Source: Pandoraea sp. (GTDB lineage Bacteria; Pseudomonadota; Gammaproteobacteria; Burkholderiales; Burkholderiaceae). Taken from it: a stretch of 64,000 nucleotides of DNA. Each line of letters begins with the position of its first letter. Position 1 is the stretch's first letter. The DNA lies in NCBI RefSeq assembly GCF_004297875.1, contig NZ_SCSK01000006.1, positions 1-64,000 of the forward strand. The letters are read 5' to 3'. Positions 43,517 to 53,041 of the stretch are shown here, piece by piece. Below the pieces are notes generated by a model. That model was not told the DNA's origin, did not search any database, and saw only the letters and a program-made list of their open reading frames with translations. The position numbers and the translations under genes are program-made.

Positions 43517-46500
43517 ATGAGCCATTTTCTGGATAGATTGCGCTACTTTTCCTCGGCCCGGCCCAAATTCTCCGACGGTCATGGGATGACCACCCAGGAA
43601 GACCGAAAATGGGAAGACGGTTACCGGCAACGCTGGCAGCATGACAAAATCGTCCGCTCGACCCACGGTGTCAATTGCACCGGCTCGTGCTCGTGGAAAA
43701 TTTATGTCAAGAACGGCATCGTAACCTGGGAGACCCAGCAGACCGACTATCCGCGCACCCGGGCCGGCATGCCGAATCACGAGCCGCGCGGCTGCGCGCG
43801 CGGCGCCTCGTATTCCTGGTACCTGTACAGCGCCAATCGCCTCAAATACCCGCTGGTTCGCAGCGCGCTGCTCACGCAATGGCGCGAGAAGCGGCTGAGC
43901 CTGGAACCGGTCGAGGCATGGCGATCGATCGTCGACGATCCCAGGGCGCGCGCCTCATACGTGCGGCGTCGCGGCCTGGGAGGCTTCGTGCGCGCAAGCT
44001 GGGACGAGGTCAACGAGATCGTCGCCGCGGCCAACGTGCACACCATCAAAAAATATGGCCCCGACCGGATCATTGGCTTCTCGCCGATTCCAGCGATGTC
44101 GATGGTCTCGTACGCAGCGGGCAGCCGCTATCTCTCGCTGATTGGCGGCGTCGGACTGAGCTTCTACGATTGGTACTGCGATCTGCCGCCTGCCTCGCCG
44201 CAAACATGGGGCGAACAGACTGACGTACCGGAATCGGCGGACTGGTACAACAGCACTTTCATCATGATGTGGGGCTCCAACGTACCGCAGACCCGCACGC
44301 CCGACGCACATTTCATGACCGAGGTACGCTACCGCGGCACCAAGGTGGTTTCGGTATTCCCCGACTACGCCGAAGGCGCGAAGTTCGGCGATATCTGGCT
44401 GCACCCCAAGCAAGGCACTGATGCGGCGCTGGCCCTTGCGATGGGGCACGTCGTACTCAAAGAGTTTCACGTGGCCGCCAAGAGCGAGTATTTCGCTGAA
44501 TACTGCCGCCGCTACACCGACATGCCCCTGCTGGTGCGCGTGGTAAAGCAGGGCGATCATTACGTGCCGGAGCGGATGCTGCGCGCCGCGGAATTCGACG
44601 ACGCGCTCGGCCAGGACAACAACGCGGAGTGGAAGACTGTAGCGTTCGACGAAGTGAGCGGCAAACCGGTGGCCCCGCTCGGATCGATCGGCTTTCGCTG
44701 GGGCCAGAAGGAAGGCGGCGACGCCGGCAAATGGAACCTCAAGGAAGAGGACGCGCAAGGGCAGCGGATTCGCCCGGCGATGTCGTTCGTTGCAGCGCAT
44801 GACGCGGTGGTCGATGTCGCCTTCCCCTATTTCGGCAACGTCGAGCATACCCACTTTGCCCACACCGGCCACGACAGTGTGCTGCCGCGCCGCATCGGCG
44901 TGCGCAAACTGCAAACGCGCAATGGCGAAGTGCTGGTCGCCACCGTGTATGACCTGTTCGTGGCCAACTATGGCGTGGACCAGGGGCTCGGCGGTCCGAA
45001 CGTCGCCGGCAGCTTCGACGACGACGTGCCATACACGCCGGCCTGGCAGGAAAAGATCACTGGCGTCAAACGCCAGGACGTCATCGCCGTGGCGCGCGAG
45101 TTCGCCGACAATGCGGATAAAACGCAGGGCAAGTCAATGGTGATCCTCGGGGCCGGCCTGAACCACTGGTTCAACATGGACATGAGCTATCGCGCGATCA
45201 TCAACCTGCTCGTCATGTGCGGCTGCATCGGCCGCTCGGGTGGCGGCTGGTCGCACTACGTCGGCCAGGAAAAGCTCCGCCCGCAGACCGGCTGGCTGCC
45301 GCTGGCATTCGGCACCGATTGGTATCGGCCGAACCGGGCCATGAACGGCACATCATTCTTCTACGCGCATACCGATCAATGGCGCTACGAAACAATGAAA
45401 ATCAGCGATCTTCTGTCACCGCTGGCAGGACAGCCAGCGCTCTCCGACAGCCCGATCGATTACAACGTGCGCGCCGAGCGCATGGGGTGGCTACCCTCCG
45501 CGCCGCAACTCAAGACCAATCCGCTCGATATCGGACGCGCGGCCGGCGCGGCCGGCGCCGCCGCCTATGTTGCGCAGGCGCTCAAGGACGGCTCGCTGGA
45601 AATGTCCTGCGTCGACCCCGATGCGCAGGAAAACTTCCCGCGCAACCTGTTTGTCTGGCGCTCCAATTTGCTTGGATCGTCGGGCAAGGGACATGAATAC
45701 TTCCTCAAGCACCTGATTGGCGCGGAACATGGCGTGCAGGGCAAAGACCTGGGCGCGAGCGCGGGCGTTCTACCCAAGGAGGTGAAGTGGCACGACCAGG
45801 CGCCGGAAGGCAAGCTTGATCTGATCGTGACGCTGGACTTCCGCATGTCGACCACGTGCCTGTACTCGGACGTCGTGCTGCCGACCGCAACCTGGTACGA
45901 GAAGGACGACATGAACACGTCCGACATGCATCCGTTCATTCATCCGCTGTCGGCGGCCGTCGATCCCGCATGGCAGGCCAAAAGCGATTGGGATATCTAC
46001 AAAGACATCGCGCGCGAATTTTCCGTACTGGCCCGCGGTCATTTGGCGGTCGAGCAGGACGTGGTGCTCTCGCCGCTGCAGCACGATAGCGCGGGGGAGA
46101 TCGCGCAAAACGGCGAAATCGCCGATTGGGGACATGGCGAATGCGAGCCGATTCCGGGCAAGACGATGCCCAACGTGACGGTCGTCAAACGGGACTACCC
46201 GAACATTTACCGACAATTCACCTCGGTCGGTCCGCTGCTGGATTCGCTGGGTAACGGCGGCAAAGGCATCAACTGGCAAACCGGCGACGAGATCGAGCAG
46301 TTGCGCGACCTGAACTCCGCGGTCACCGACGAGGGCATCTCGCAAGGCCGGCCACAGATCCTTTCGGGCATTGACGCCGCCGAAGTCATTTTGTCGCTGG
46401 CGCCGGAAACCAATGGTGGCGTGGCGGTCAAGGCCTGGCAAGCGCTGTCGGCCCGCACCGGGATCGACCACACGCACCTCGCGCGCGCCAGAGAAGACGA

Positions 46501-47296
46501 ACGCATCCGCTTTCGCGACATTCAGGCGCAACCGCGCAAGATCATCTCGTCGCCGACCTGGAGCGGTATCGAGTCCGAGCATGTGTCTTACAACGCCGGT
46601 TATACCAACGTGCACGAACTGATTCCATGGCGCACCCTGTCGGGGCGCCAGCAGCTCTATCAGGATCACCTCTGGATGCGCGATTTCGGCGAGGCGCTGT
46701 GTGTCTACAAACCGCCGGTCGACACGCGCAGTATCGGTGAGCTGGCCGGCGGACGCTCGAACGGCAACCCGGAGATTGCGTTGAACTTCCTGACACCGCA
46801 TCAAAAGTGGGGAATTCACAGCACCTATACCGACAATCTGCTGATGCTCACGCTCTCGCGCGGTGGCCCGATCGTCTGGATCTCGGAAGTCGACGCCAGA
46901 AAAATCGGCGTGGTCGACAACGACTGGATCGAGGCGTTCAACGTCAACGGCGCGCTGGCCGCGCGCGCAGTGGTAAGCCAGCGCATTCCGTCCGGCGCGG
47001 TATTCATGTATCACGCGCAGGAAAAGATCATCAATACGCCCGGCACCGAAGTCAGCGGCGTGCGCGGCATTCACAACTCGGTGACCCGGGTGCTGCTGAA
47101 GCCGACCCACATGATCGGCGGCTACGCGCAACTGTCCTACGGCTTCAATTATTACGGTACGGTCGGCGCCAATCGTGACGAGTTCGTCATCGTCAGGAAA
47201 ATGGCGACGGTCGATTGGAAAGACGGCTCGTCCCCTACTCGAATGCCCGCACCGGCGCTGGCATCGACCCATAGCCGGTCAGGAGAAAAGCAATGA
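43517..47296 (+). CDS. narG: Respiratory nitrate reductase alpha subunit
   Basis: A 1259-aa molybdenum enzyme that reduces nitrate at the cytoplasmic face of the inner membrane. The N-terminal [4Fe-4S] site has the NarG-type His ligand, HGVNCTGSCSW at about residues 50-60. The molybdenum-ligand Asp is in ESADWYNSTFIMMWGSN. Molybdopterin-guanine-dinucleotide motifs occur through the centre and C-terminus. Start: the ATG at 43517 (MSHFLDRLRYF) is the family start; the ribosome site is weak. The stop overlaps the narH start (ATGA). Partners are NarH and NarI, with NarJ inserting the cofactor. Confidence 0.96.
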   Translation: MSHFLDRLRYFSSARPKFSDGHGMTTQEDRKWEDGYRQRWQHDKIVRSTHGVNCTGSCSWKIYVKNGIVTWETQQTDYPRTRAGMPNHEPRGCARGASYSWYLYSANRLKYPLVRSALLTQWREKRLSLEPVEAWRSIVDDPRARASYVRRRGLGGFVRASWDEVNEIVAAANVHTIKKYGPDRIIGFSPIPAMSMVSYAAGSRYLSLIGGVGLSFYDWYCDLPPASPQTWGEQTDVPESADWYNSTFIMMWGSNVPQTRTPDAHFMTEVRYRGTKVVSVFPDYAEGAKFGDIWLHPKQGTDAALALAMGHVVLKEFHVAAKSEYFAEYCRRYTDMPLLVRVVKQGDHYVPERMLRAAEFDDALGQDNNAEWKTVAFDEVSGKPVAPLGSIGFRWGQKEGGDAGKWNLKEEDAQGQRIRPAMSFVAAHDAVVDVAFPYFGNVEHTHFAHTGHDSVLPRRIGVRKLQTRNGEVLVATVYDLFVANYGVDQGLGGPNVAGSFDDDVPYTPAWQEKITGVKRQDVIAVAREFADNADKTQGKSMVILGAGLNHWFNMDMSYRAIINLLVMCGCIGRSGGGWSHYVGQEKLRPQTGWLPLAFGTDWYRPNRAMNGTSFFYAHTDQWRYETMKISDLLSPLAGQPALSDSPIDYNVRAERMGWLPSAPQLKTNPLDIGRAAGAAGAAAYVAQALKDGSLEMSCVDPDAQENFPRNLFVWRSNLLGSSGKGHEYFLKHLIGAEHGVQGKDLGASAGVLPKEVKWHDQAPEGKLDLIVTLDFRMSTTCLYSDVVLPTATWYEKDDMNTSDMHPFIHPLSAAVDPAWQAKSDWDIYKDIAREFSVLARGHLAVEQDVVLSPLQHDSAGEIAQNGEIADWGHGECEPIPGKTMPNVTVVKRDYPNIYRQFTSVGPLLDSLGNGGKGINWQTGDEIEQLRDLNSAVTDEGISQGRPQILSGIDAAEVILSLAPETNGGVAVKAWQALSARTGIDHTHLARAREDERIRFRDIQAQPRKIISSPTWSGIESEHVSYNAGYTNVHELIPWRTLSGRQQLYQDHLWMRDFGEALCVYKPPVDTRSIGELAGGRSNGNPEIALNFLTPHQKWGIHSTYTDNLLMLTLSRGGPIVWISEVDARKIGVVDNDWIEAFNVNGALAARAVVSQRIPSGAVFMYHAQEKIINTPGTEVSGVRGIHNSVTRVLLKPTHMIGGYAQLSYGFNYYGTVGANRDEFVIVRKMATVDWKDGSSPTRMPAPALASTHSRSGEKQ

Positions 47297-48834
47297 AAAT
47301 TCGCGCACAAATCGGCATGGTCCTGAATCTCGACAAATGCATCGGCTGTCATACCTGCTCGGTCACCTGCAAGAACGTCTGGACCTCGCGCGAGGGCATG
47401 GAGTACGCGTGGTTCAATAACGTCGAGACCAAGCCCGGCATCGGTTATCCGAAAGACTGGGAAAACCAGAATCGCTGGCAGGGTGGCTGGAAGCGCAAGG
47501 CGAATGGCAAGATCGACCTGCGTGCCGGCAGCAAATGGCGTGTTCTGGCGAACATTTTCGGCAACCCGAATCTGCCGGAAATCGACGACTATTACGAACC
47601 GTTCACCTTCGATTATGCACATCTGCAGGAAGCGCCGGCCAGCAAGGGCAGCCCGGTGGCCCGCCCGCGCTCGCTGATTTCCGGCGAGCGGATGGAAAAA
47701 ATCGAGTGGGGTCCGAACTGGGAAGAGATTCTCGGCGGCGAATTCGAAAAGCGCAAACAGGACTACAACTTCGATCAGGTGCAGACCGACATCTATGGCG
47801 AGTTCGAAAACACCTTTATGATGTACCTGCCCAGGCTTTGCGAGCACTGCCTGAACCCGGCCTGTGCGGCTTCCTGCCCTTCCGGCGCGATCTACAAGCG
47901 CGAGGAAGACGGCATCGTACTGATCGACCAGGACAAATGCCGGGGCTGGCGGATGTGCGTATCGGGCTGCCCTTACAAGAAAATCTATTACAACTGGCAA
48001 AGCGGCAAATCGGAGAAATGCATTTTCTGCTATCCGCGTATCGAAGCAGGCCAGCCGACGGTTTGCTCGGAAACCTGCGTGGGCCGGATCCGCTATCTTG
48101 GCGTGCTGCTCTACGACGCCGATCGCATCGAGGAGGCAGCCTCGGCCGCCGATCCGCAGGACCTGTACGAGGCCCAGTTGTCCATTTTCCTCGACCCCAA
48201 CGATCCGGCGGTGCGCGAACAGGCCGAGCGCGACGGCGTGCCGGCAAGCTGGCTCGAAGCGGCGCGCCATTCGCCGGTCTACAAGATGGCCATGGAGTGG
48301 AAGATCGCCTTCCCGCTGCACCCCGAATACCGGACCTTGCCGATGGTCTGGTATGTGCCACCGCTCTCGCCGATCAATGCCGCAGCCAATGACGGACGCC
48401 TCGGCATGAGCGGCCTGCTGCCCGATGTCGATGCGCTGCGCATCCCGCTGCGCTATCTCGCCAACCTGCTCACGGCTGGCGACGAAGTTCCTGTGAAGCT
48501 CGCACTCAAGCGTCTGCTGGCCATGCGCGCCTTCATGCGCGAGCGTCATGTCGAACGCCGCGAGACGCCGGCGCTGCTCGACGATGTCGCACTGGATGTC
48601 GCTCAGGTCGAGGAAATGTACCGGTACCTGGCAATCGCCAACTACGAGGATCGCTTCGTGATTCCGACCGCGCATCGGGAATATGCCGAGAACGCCTTCG
48701 AATTGCGCTCTTCGTGCGGATTCTCGTTTGGCAACGGATGCTCCGGCGGCACCAGCGAAGGCAGCCTGTTCGCCGGTAACAAGGGGCCGTCGGCTCAACG
48801 CAAAACGATTCCGATACAGATGGTGGAGAAATGA
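47293..48834 (+). CDS. narH: Respiratory nitrate reductase beta subunit
   Basis: A 513-aa iron-sulfur protein carrying electrons from NarI to NarG. Four cluster motifs are present: CIGCHTCSVTC (Cys16-26), CEHCLNPACAASCP, CRGWRMCVSGCP, in which Trp replaces a Cys and marks the [3Fe-4S] cluster, and CIFCYPRIEAGQPTVCSETC. It begins inside the narG stop and ends overlapping narJ by four bases, so subunit synthesis is coupled. The length is as in other NarH proteins. Confidence 0.96.
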   Translation: MKIRAQIGMVLNLDKCIGCHTCSVTCKNVWTSREGMEYAWFNNVETKPGIGYPKDWENQNRWQGGWKRKANGKIDLRAGSKWRVLANIFGNPNLPEIDDYYEPFTFDYAHLQEAPASKGSPVARPRSLISGERMEKIEWGPNWEEILGGEFEKRKQDYNFDQVQTDIYGEFENTFMMYLPRLCEHCLNPACAASCPSGAIYKREEDGIVLIDQDKCRGWRMCVSGCPYKKIYYNWQSGKSEKCIFCYPRIEAGQPTVCSETCVGRIRYLGVLLYDADRIEEAASAADPQDLYEAQLSIFLDPNDPAVREQAERDGVPASWLEAARHSPVYKMAMEWKIAFPLHPEYRTLPMVWYVPPLSPINAAANDGRLGMSGLLPDVDALRIPLRYLANLLTAGDEVPVKLALKRLLAMRAFMRERHVERRETPALLDDVALDVAQVEEMYRYLAIANYEDRFVIPTAHREYAENAFELRSSCGFSFGNGCSGGTSEGSLFAGNKGPSAQRKTIPIQMVEK

Positions 48835-49520
48835 TGGCTCAGCATAATCGGTTGATATTAAGCATGCTCAGCGCCCTGCTCGACTACCCCGATCGAGCGC
48901 TTCTCGACTCGCTTGGCGAGATCCGCGCCACGCTGTGCGACGCGGGAACGCTGCCGCCCGGCGTGCGCGCGAACCTGGGCACGCTGCTCGATCAATTATC
49001 GACCCGGACGCTCATCGAGTCACAGGAAGACTACGTCGATATCTTTGATCGCTCTCGCACCGCGTCGCTCTATTTGTTCGAGCACGTGCATGGAGAATCG
49101 CGCGAACGCGGCCAGGCGATGGTCGATTTACTGACCACCTACGAGGCGCACGGACTGACACTGGGCAATGGTGAGCTACCCGACTATTTGCCAGTGTTCC
49201 TGGAATTTCTGGCTCAACTCGATCACGACGAAGCGCAAGGCCTGCTCGGCGAAATCAGTCACATCGCGAGCAATTTGGCGAATTCTCTGAGCGCCCTGGG
49301 CACGCCGTATGCGGCGGCTGTCGATGCCGTGCTCGCGCTCACTGGCGAAATCCGCCAGCCAGACGCCGCTGCGCAAGCCGCGAGTGAGTCAGCCGAGCCC
49401 GACCACGAGGCGCTCGACCGTGACTGGGAAGATCCGCCGGTAAGTTTTCTGGGCGCACCAGACACGTTGGGGGCGACGCCACAGCCCGTGCATTTTTATG
49501 AAAAACGGCCCGCTCGATAG
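48831..49520 (+). CDS. narJ: Nitrate reductase assembly chaperone
   Basis: A 229-aa all-helical chaperone of the NarJ/TorD family. The conserved LLDYPDRALLDSL, YVDIFDRSRTASLYLFEHVHGESRERGQAM and LPDYLPVFLEFLAQL segments are present. It binds the NarG N-terminus and allows insertion of the molybdenum cofactor before membrane attachment; it is not part of the final enzyme. The acidic C-terminal tail (SAEPDHEALDRDWEDP) is usual for betaproteobacterial members. Starts within the narH stop. Confidence 0.94.
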   Translation: MMAQHNRLILSMLSALLDYPDRALLDSLGEIRATLCDAGTLPPGVRANLGTLLDQLSTRTLIESQEDYVDIFDRSRTASLYLFEHVHGESRERGQAMVDLLTTYEAHGLTLGNGELPDYLPVFLEFLAQLDHDEAQGLLGEISHIASNLANSLSALGTPYAAAVDAVLALTGEIRQPDAAAQAASESAEPDHEALDRDWEDPPVSFLGAPDTLGATPQPVHFYEKRPAR

Positions 49521-49589
49521 CCAGGCCGCCATCGGTGAGCGGCATCGGCAGTGCCGCCCGGATCGCAATTTTTTTGTTGGAGCAGTTCC

Positions 49590-50276
49590 ATGAGCCCGCA
49601 CTTCGTCAACGCCTTCCTGTTTGGCATCTATCCTTATATCTGCCTCGCGGTATGGCTGATCGGCAGCCTGATCCGCTTCGATCGCGAGCAATACACATGG
49701 AAAAGTGATTCATCCCAGTTGTTGCGGCGACGCCAATTGCGACTCGGAAGCAATCTGTTTCACTTTGGTGTGCTGATCGTGGTAGCCGGACATTTCGCCG
49801 GTTTCCTTGCGCCGCATTGGATGGTGTCTCCGTTCCTGAATGCTTCCCAGCACCAGCTGATCGCCATGGTCGGCGGCGGCAGCGCTGGCATCGTCGCCAT
49901 CATCGGTCTGTCGATACTGCTCTACCGTCGCTTGTCCGACCCGCGCATTCGCGTCAACAGCACCCGCGCCGATATTATCGTTTTGCTGGCATTGTGGATT
50001 CAGCTCGCGCTCGGCCTGGCAACGGTGCCGCTGTCGCTGGCACATATGGACGGCATCATGTTCGAGACGCTGAGCGACTATGTCAAGGGAATCGTCACAT
50101 TTGCCCCCGGCAGCTCAGACCTCCTGGTGGGTGTGCCGCTCGTCTACAAAACCCATATCGCGCTGGGCTTCACGATCTTCCTGATCTCGCCTTTCACCCG
50201 CCTGGTGCATATCTGGAGCGGCCTGTCGACGCCAGCGTACCTCGTCCGTCCGCATCAAATCGTGCGCAAGCGCTAA
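49590..50276 (+). CDS. narI: Nitrate reductase gamma subunit (cytochrome b)
   Basis: A 228-aa membrane cytochrome with five hydrophobic segments. Haem-ligand histidines are in FHFGVLIVVAGHFAGF (two) and near the C-terminus in YKTHIALGF and TRLVHIWSG. It oxidises quinol at the outer side of the membrane and passes electrons to NarH. The ATG at 49590 follows GGAG by seven bases; an upstream in-frame start has no such support. It lies 69 bp after narJ. Confidence 0.95.
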   Translation: MSPHFVNAFLFGIYPYICLAVWLIGSLIRFDREQYTWKSDSSQLLRRRQLRLGSNLFHFGVLIVVAGHFAGFLAPHWMVSPFLNASQHQLIAMVGGGSAGIVAIIGLSILLYRRLSDPRIRVNSTRADIIVLLALWIQLALGLATVPLSLAHMDGIMFETLSDYVKGIVTFAPGSSDLLVGVPLVYKTHIALGFTIFLISPFTRLVHIWSGLSTPAYLVRPHQIVRKR

Positions 50277-50291
50277 CCGAAGGAGACTCTC

Positions 50292-51074
50292 ATGTCAGAC
50301 ATCAATGTCTCCCGCGGCAATGAACTCGCCGTCAACGGTGTCGTGATCGACGCCGGCGCGATCGCCGAGGAATCCCTCGCCCACGCGGATCAGCCCGACC
50401 CCGAGCAGTCGGCCCGACGCGCCCTGGTGGTGCGCGAACTGCTCAGGCAAAAAGCGCTGGCTGCGGGGATCCTGACTGACGACGCGGCATTGGACGATGC
50501 TGTCATCGACCGGCTACTGGCGATGGACTGCGCGATGCCCGAACCGTCCGAAGAGGAATGCTTGCGCTACTACACGGCAAACCAGAAGAAATTCCGCAGC
50601 CCTGACATCGCTTTCGTACGTCACATCCTTTTCGCCGTAACAGCAAACGCTGCAATGACCCAGGTGCGCGCACGCGCCGAGCAAACGCATCGTGAATTGG
50701 CGCAGCATCCCGAACGCTTCGATGAGTTGGCCAAATCCCTCTCCAATTGCCCATCGGGGCAGGTCGGCGGCAATCTGGGCCAGTTGACCCGCGGCGAGAG
50801 CGTGCCGGAATTCGAGGCGGCCGTATTCGACAGCGAGCGCACTGGCCTGTTGCCCGGTCTGGTCAACACGCGCTATGGCTTCCATATCGTCGCTGTGGAG
50901 CGGCGCGCGCCAGGTGCCACGCTGCCTTTCGACACCGTGCGGGAAGCAGTCGGTCAATACCTCGCGGCGCACGTGCGGCACCAGTCGATCCGGCAGTACC
51001 TGACGGTGCTGGCGTCGGCGGCCGAGCTCAAGGGCATTGCGTTCGACCTGCAATCGGGCCCGTTGCTGCAGTGA
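50292..51074 (+). CDS. Parvulin-type peptidyl-prolyl isomerase of the nar operon
   Basis: A 260-aa PpiC/NifM-like protein. The parvulin domain is at about 105-215 (VRHILFAVTANAAMTQVRARA, then FDELAKSLSNCPSGQVGGNLG and GLVNTRYGFHIVAVERR), preceded by a helical N-terminal chaperone-like part. There is no signal peptide, so it acts in the cytoplasm. It begins 15 bp after narI with AAGGAGA upstream. Parvulins at the end of narGHJI operons occur in several proteobacteria and are thought to help NarG/H folding. Confidence 0.88.
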   Translation: MSDINVSRGNELAVNGVVIDAGAIAEESLAHADQPDPEQSARRALVVRELLRQKALAAGILTDDAALDDAVIDRLLAMDCAMPEPSEEECLRYYTANQKKFRSPDIAFVRHILFAVTANAAMTQVRARAEQTHRELAQHPERFDELAKSLSNCPSGQVGGNLGQLTRGESVPEFEAAVFDSERTGLLPGLVNTRYGFHIVAVERRAPGATLPFDTVREAVGQYLAAHVRHQSIRQYLTVLASAAELKGIAFDLQSGPLLQ

Positions 51075-51107
51075 GCCCCTGGCGTTCCGGCCGGGCCGAC
51101 CCGCGGC

Positions 51108-52607
51108 CTACTGGAACGCCACTTCGGCGAAACTCCGCAGCTTGCGGCTGTGCAACCGGTCCAGGCCGTTGCCGCGCAGCAGCTCCATTGCTTTGACGCC
51201 GATTTTCAGATGCTGGTCGACACGCTCGCGATAAAAGTGATCGGCCATGCCCGGTAGTTTGAGCTCACCATGCAGCGGCTTGTCCGACACGCACAGCAGC
51301 GTGCCGTACGGAACCCGGAAGCGAAAGCCGTTAGCGGCAATCGTGGCGCTTTCCATATCAAGCGCGATCGCGCGACTCTGACTCATGCGTTGCACCGGTT
51401 CGCGATGGTCGCGCAGCTCCCAGTTGCGGTTGTCGACCGTCACCACGGTGCCGGTGCGCATCACGCGCTTGAGCTCATAGTCGTCGAGCTGCGTGACCTC
51501 GGCTACCGCGCGCTCGAGCGCCACCTGCACCTCGGCCAGCGGCGGCACCGGTACCCATAGCGGCAAATCGGCGTCCAGCACATGATCTTCTCGCACATAG
51601 CCATGCGCCAGCACGTAATCACCGAGTCGCTGGGAATTTCGCAAACCGGCGCAGTGCCCCAGCATCAGCCACGCATGCGGACGCAGCACGGCAATATGAT
51701 CGGTAATGGTTTTGGCGTTGGATGGCCCGATGCCGATATTGACCATCGTGATGCCCGCGCCATCGGGACGCACCAGGTGATACGCCGGCATCTGCGGCAA
51801 GCGCTTGACGGGGGTTCCCTCGGCCGGCCGCGCACCCAGGTTGGCATTCCAGTGAATCACGTCACCGGGTTCGACGAACGCGGTGTACTGGCTGCGATAT
51901 TCGCGCAGCGCCGGATCGGCGCTCACACTCATCAATTCTCGGCCCAGTGCGATGAATTCGTCGATATAGAACTGGTAATTGGTAAACAGCACGAAATTCT
52001 GGAAATGCTGGGGCGACGTTGCCGTGTAATGCCGTAAGCGGTGCAGCGAATAATCGACACGCGGCGCGGTGAACAACGCCAGCGGATTAGGGCCATCGGC
52101 GGATTCGGGGTGGGTGCCGTTGACGATGCCATCGTCCATGCTCGCCAGATCGGGCACGTCGAAGGCGTTGCGCAGCACGCGCAGATGGCTCTGGTCGAGA
52201 TCGCCCTCGAGATAAACACCCTCCTCGAACGCAAAATGAATCGGAATCGGCTCCTCGCTCACGCCAACGTCGAAAGCAACGTGATGGTTCTGGGCCAGCC
52301 GGCGCAATTGCTCGCCGTAGTAATTGCCGAACAGATCGGGGCGGGTCACGGTGGTCTGGTAAGTGCCCGGCCCCGACACAAAGCCATATGACAGGCGCTT
52401 GTCGAGCGCGGTGATATCTTCGGTAGTGATGCGCACGAACGGATAAAACGCTCGCACGCGCTGCTCCGGCGCGCGGCCGGCGGAAAAGCGCGCGAATGCG
52501 GCGCGCAGGTGCGCCGTATTGACATCGTAGATTTCCTTCAGGTACGCCACTGCGGCAACCGGGTCGGCAATCGTCCGGGTCGCATGGTTGGGAGTTTTCT
52601 CGCGCAT
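51108..52607 (-). CDS. amn: AMP nucleosidase
   Basis: A 499-aa enzyme that splits AMP into adenine and ribose 5-phosphate, lowering the AMP pool. The N-terminal Amn-specific domain (VRITTEDITALDKRLSYGFV, DLFGNYYGEQL) and the C-terminal phosphorylase-type domain (TMVNIGIGPSNAKTITDHIAVLRPHAWLMLGHCAGLR, ALDMESATIAANG) are both intact. I chose the ATG at 52607 with AAGGA upstream; a TTG seven codons earlier is less likely. It is convergent with the nar operon. Confidence 0.94.
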   Translation of the reverse strand: MREKTPNHATRTIADPVAAVAYLKEIYDVNTAHLRAAFARFSAGRAPEQRVRAFYPFVRITTEDITALDKRLSYGFVSGPGTYQTTVTRPDLFGNYYGEQLRRLAQNHHVAFDVGVSEEPIPIHFAFEEGVYLEGDLDQSHLRVLRNAFDVPDLASMDDGIVNGTHPESADGPNPLALFTAPRVDYSLHRLRHYTATSPQHFQNFVLFTNYQFYIDEFIALGRELMSVSADPALREYRSQYTAFVEPGDVIHWNANLGARPAEGTPVKRLPQMPAYHLVRPDGAGITMVNIGIGPSNAKTITDHIAVLRPHAWLMLGHCAGLRNSQRLGDYVLAHGYVREDHVLDADLPLWVPVPPLAEVQVALERAVAEVTQLDDYELKRVMRTGTVVTVDNRNWELRDHREPVQRMSQSRAIALDMESATIAANGFRFRVPYGTLLCVSDKPLHGELKLPGMADHFYRERVDQHLKIGVKAMELLRGNGLDRLHSRKLRSFAEVAFQ

Positions 52608-52719
52608 TCGGAATCCTTGGCAATACAACCGCCGGGCTTCGGCGTGCGCTTATTTTGACACGGCAAGGTCGCGCCAGGACAAAACCCCGCCAGGCGTATT
52701 CATGCCTGCCGCACGCGCG

Positions 52720-52929
52720 TTACTCGTCCAGCCGCATGCCGACCTTGAGCGTGACTTGCCAGTGCGCGACCTTGCCGCCTTCGATATGGCCGCGCGTATC
52801 GACGACCTCGAACCAGTTCAGGTTGTGCAACGTATCTGAAGCCTTGCTGATGGCCCGCTGCACCGCGTCCTCGATCGACGTCGACGACGACCCGGTCAAT
52901 TCGATCAGCTTATAGACGTGATTTGACAT
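52720..52929 (-). CDS. Dodecin (flavin-binding)
   Basis: A 69-aa protein of the dodecin family: [20 protein letters not shown], then [20 protein letters not shown], where the Trp at about 39 stacks on flavin. Dodecins form hollow dodecamers that store or buffer FMN/riboflavin. The ATG follows GGAGGAG by six bases. It stands alone between amn and the glk-hexR gene. Confidence 0.94.
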   Translation of the reverse strand: MSNHVYKLIELTGSSSTSIEDAVQRAISKASDTLHNLNWFEVVDTRGHIEGGKVAHWQVTLKVGMRLDE

Positions 52930-53041
52930 GACACTCCTCCTGGATGGCCGCGATGACGGCCGATTCGTTTCAGCGTAGGCCAGTGTCGCGCCTCATGCAA
53001 CCGGAATCAACCATGAGTCACGCCGATTCGCTGGCACTGTG

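Noticed and set aside
45770..48798. Two 500-residue open frames on the minus strand across narG and narH
   Set aside because: Antisense to intact NarG/NarH with complete cluster motifs; composition typical of shadow frames.
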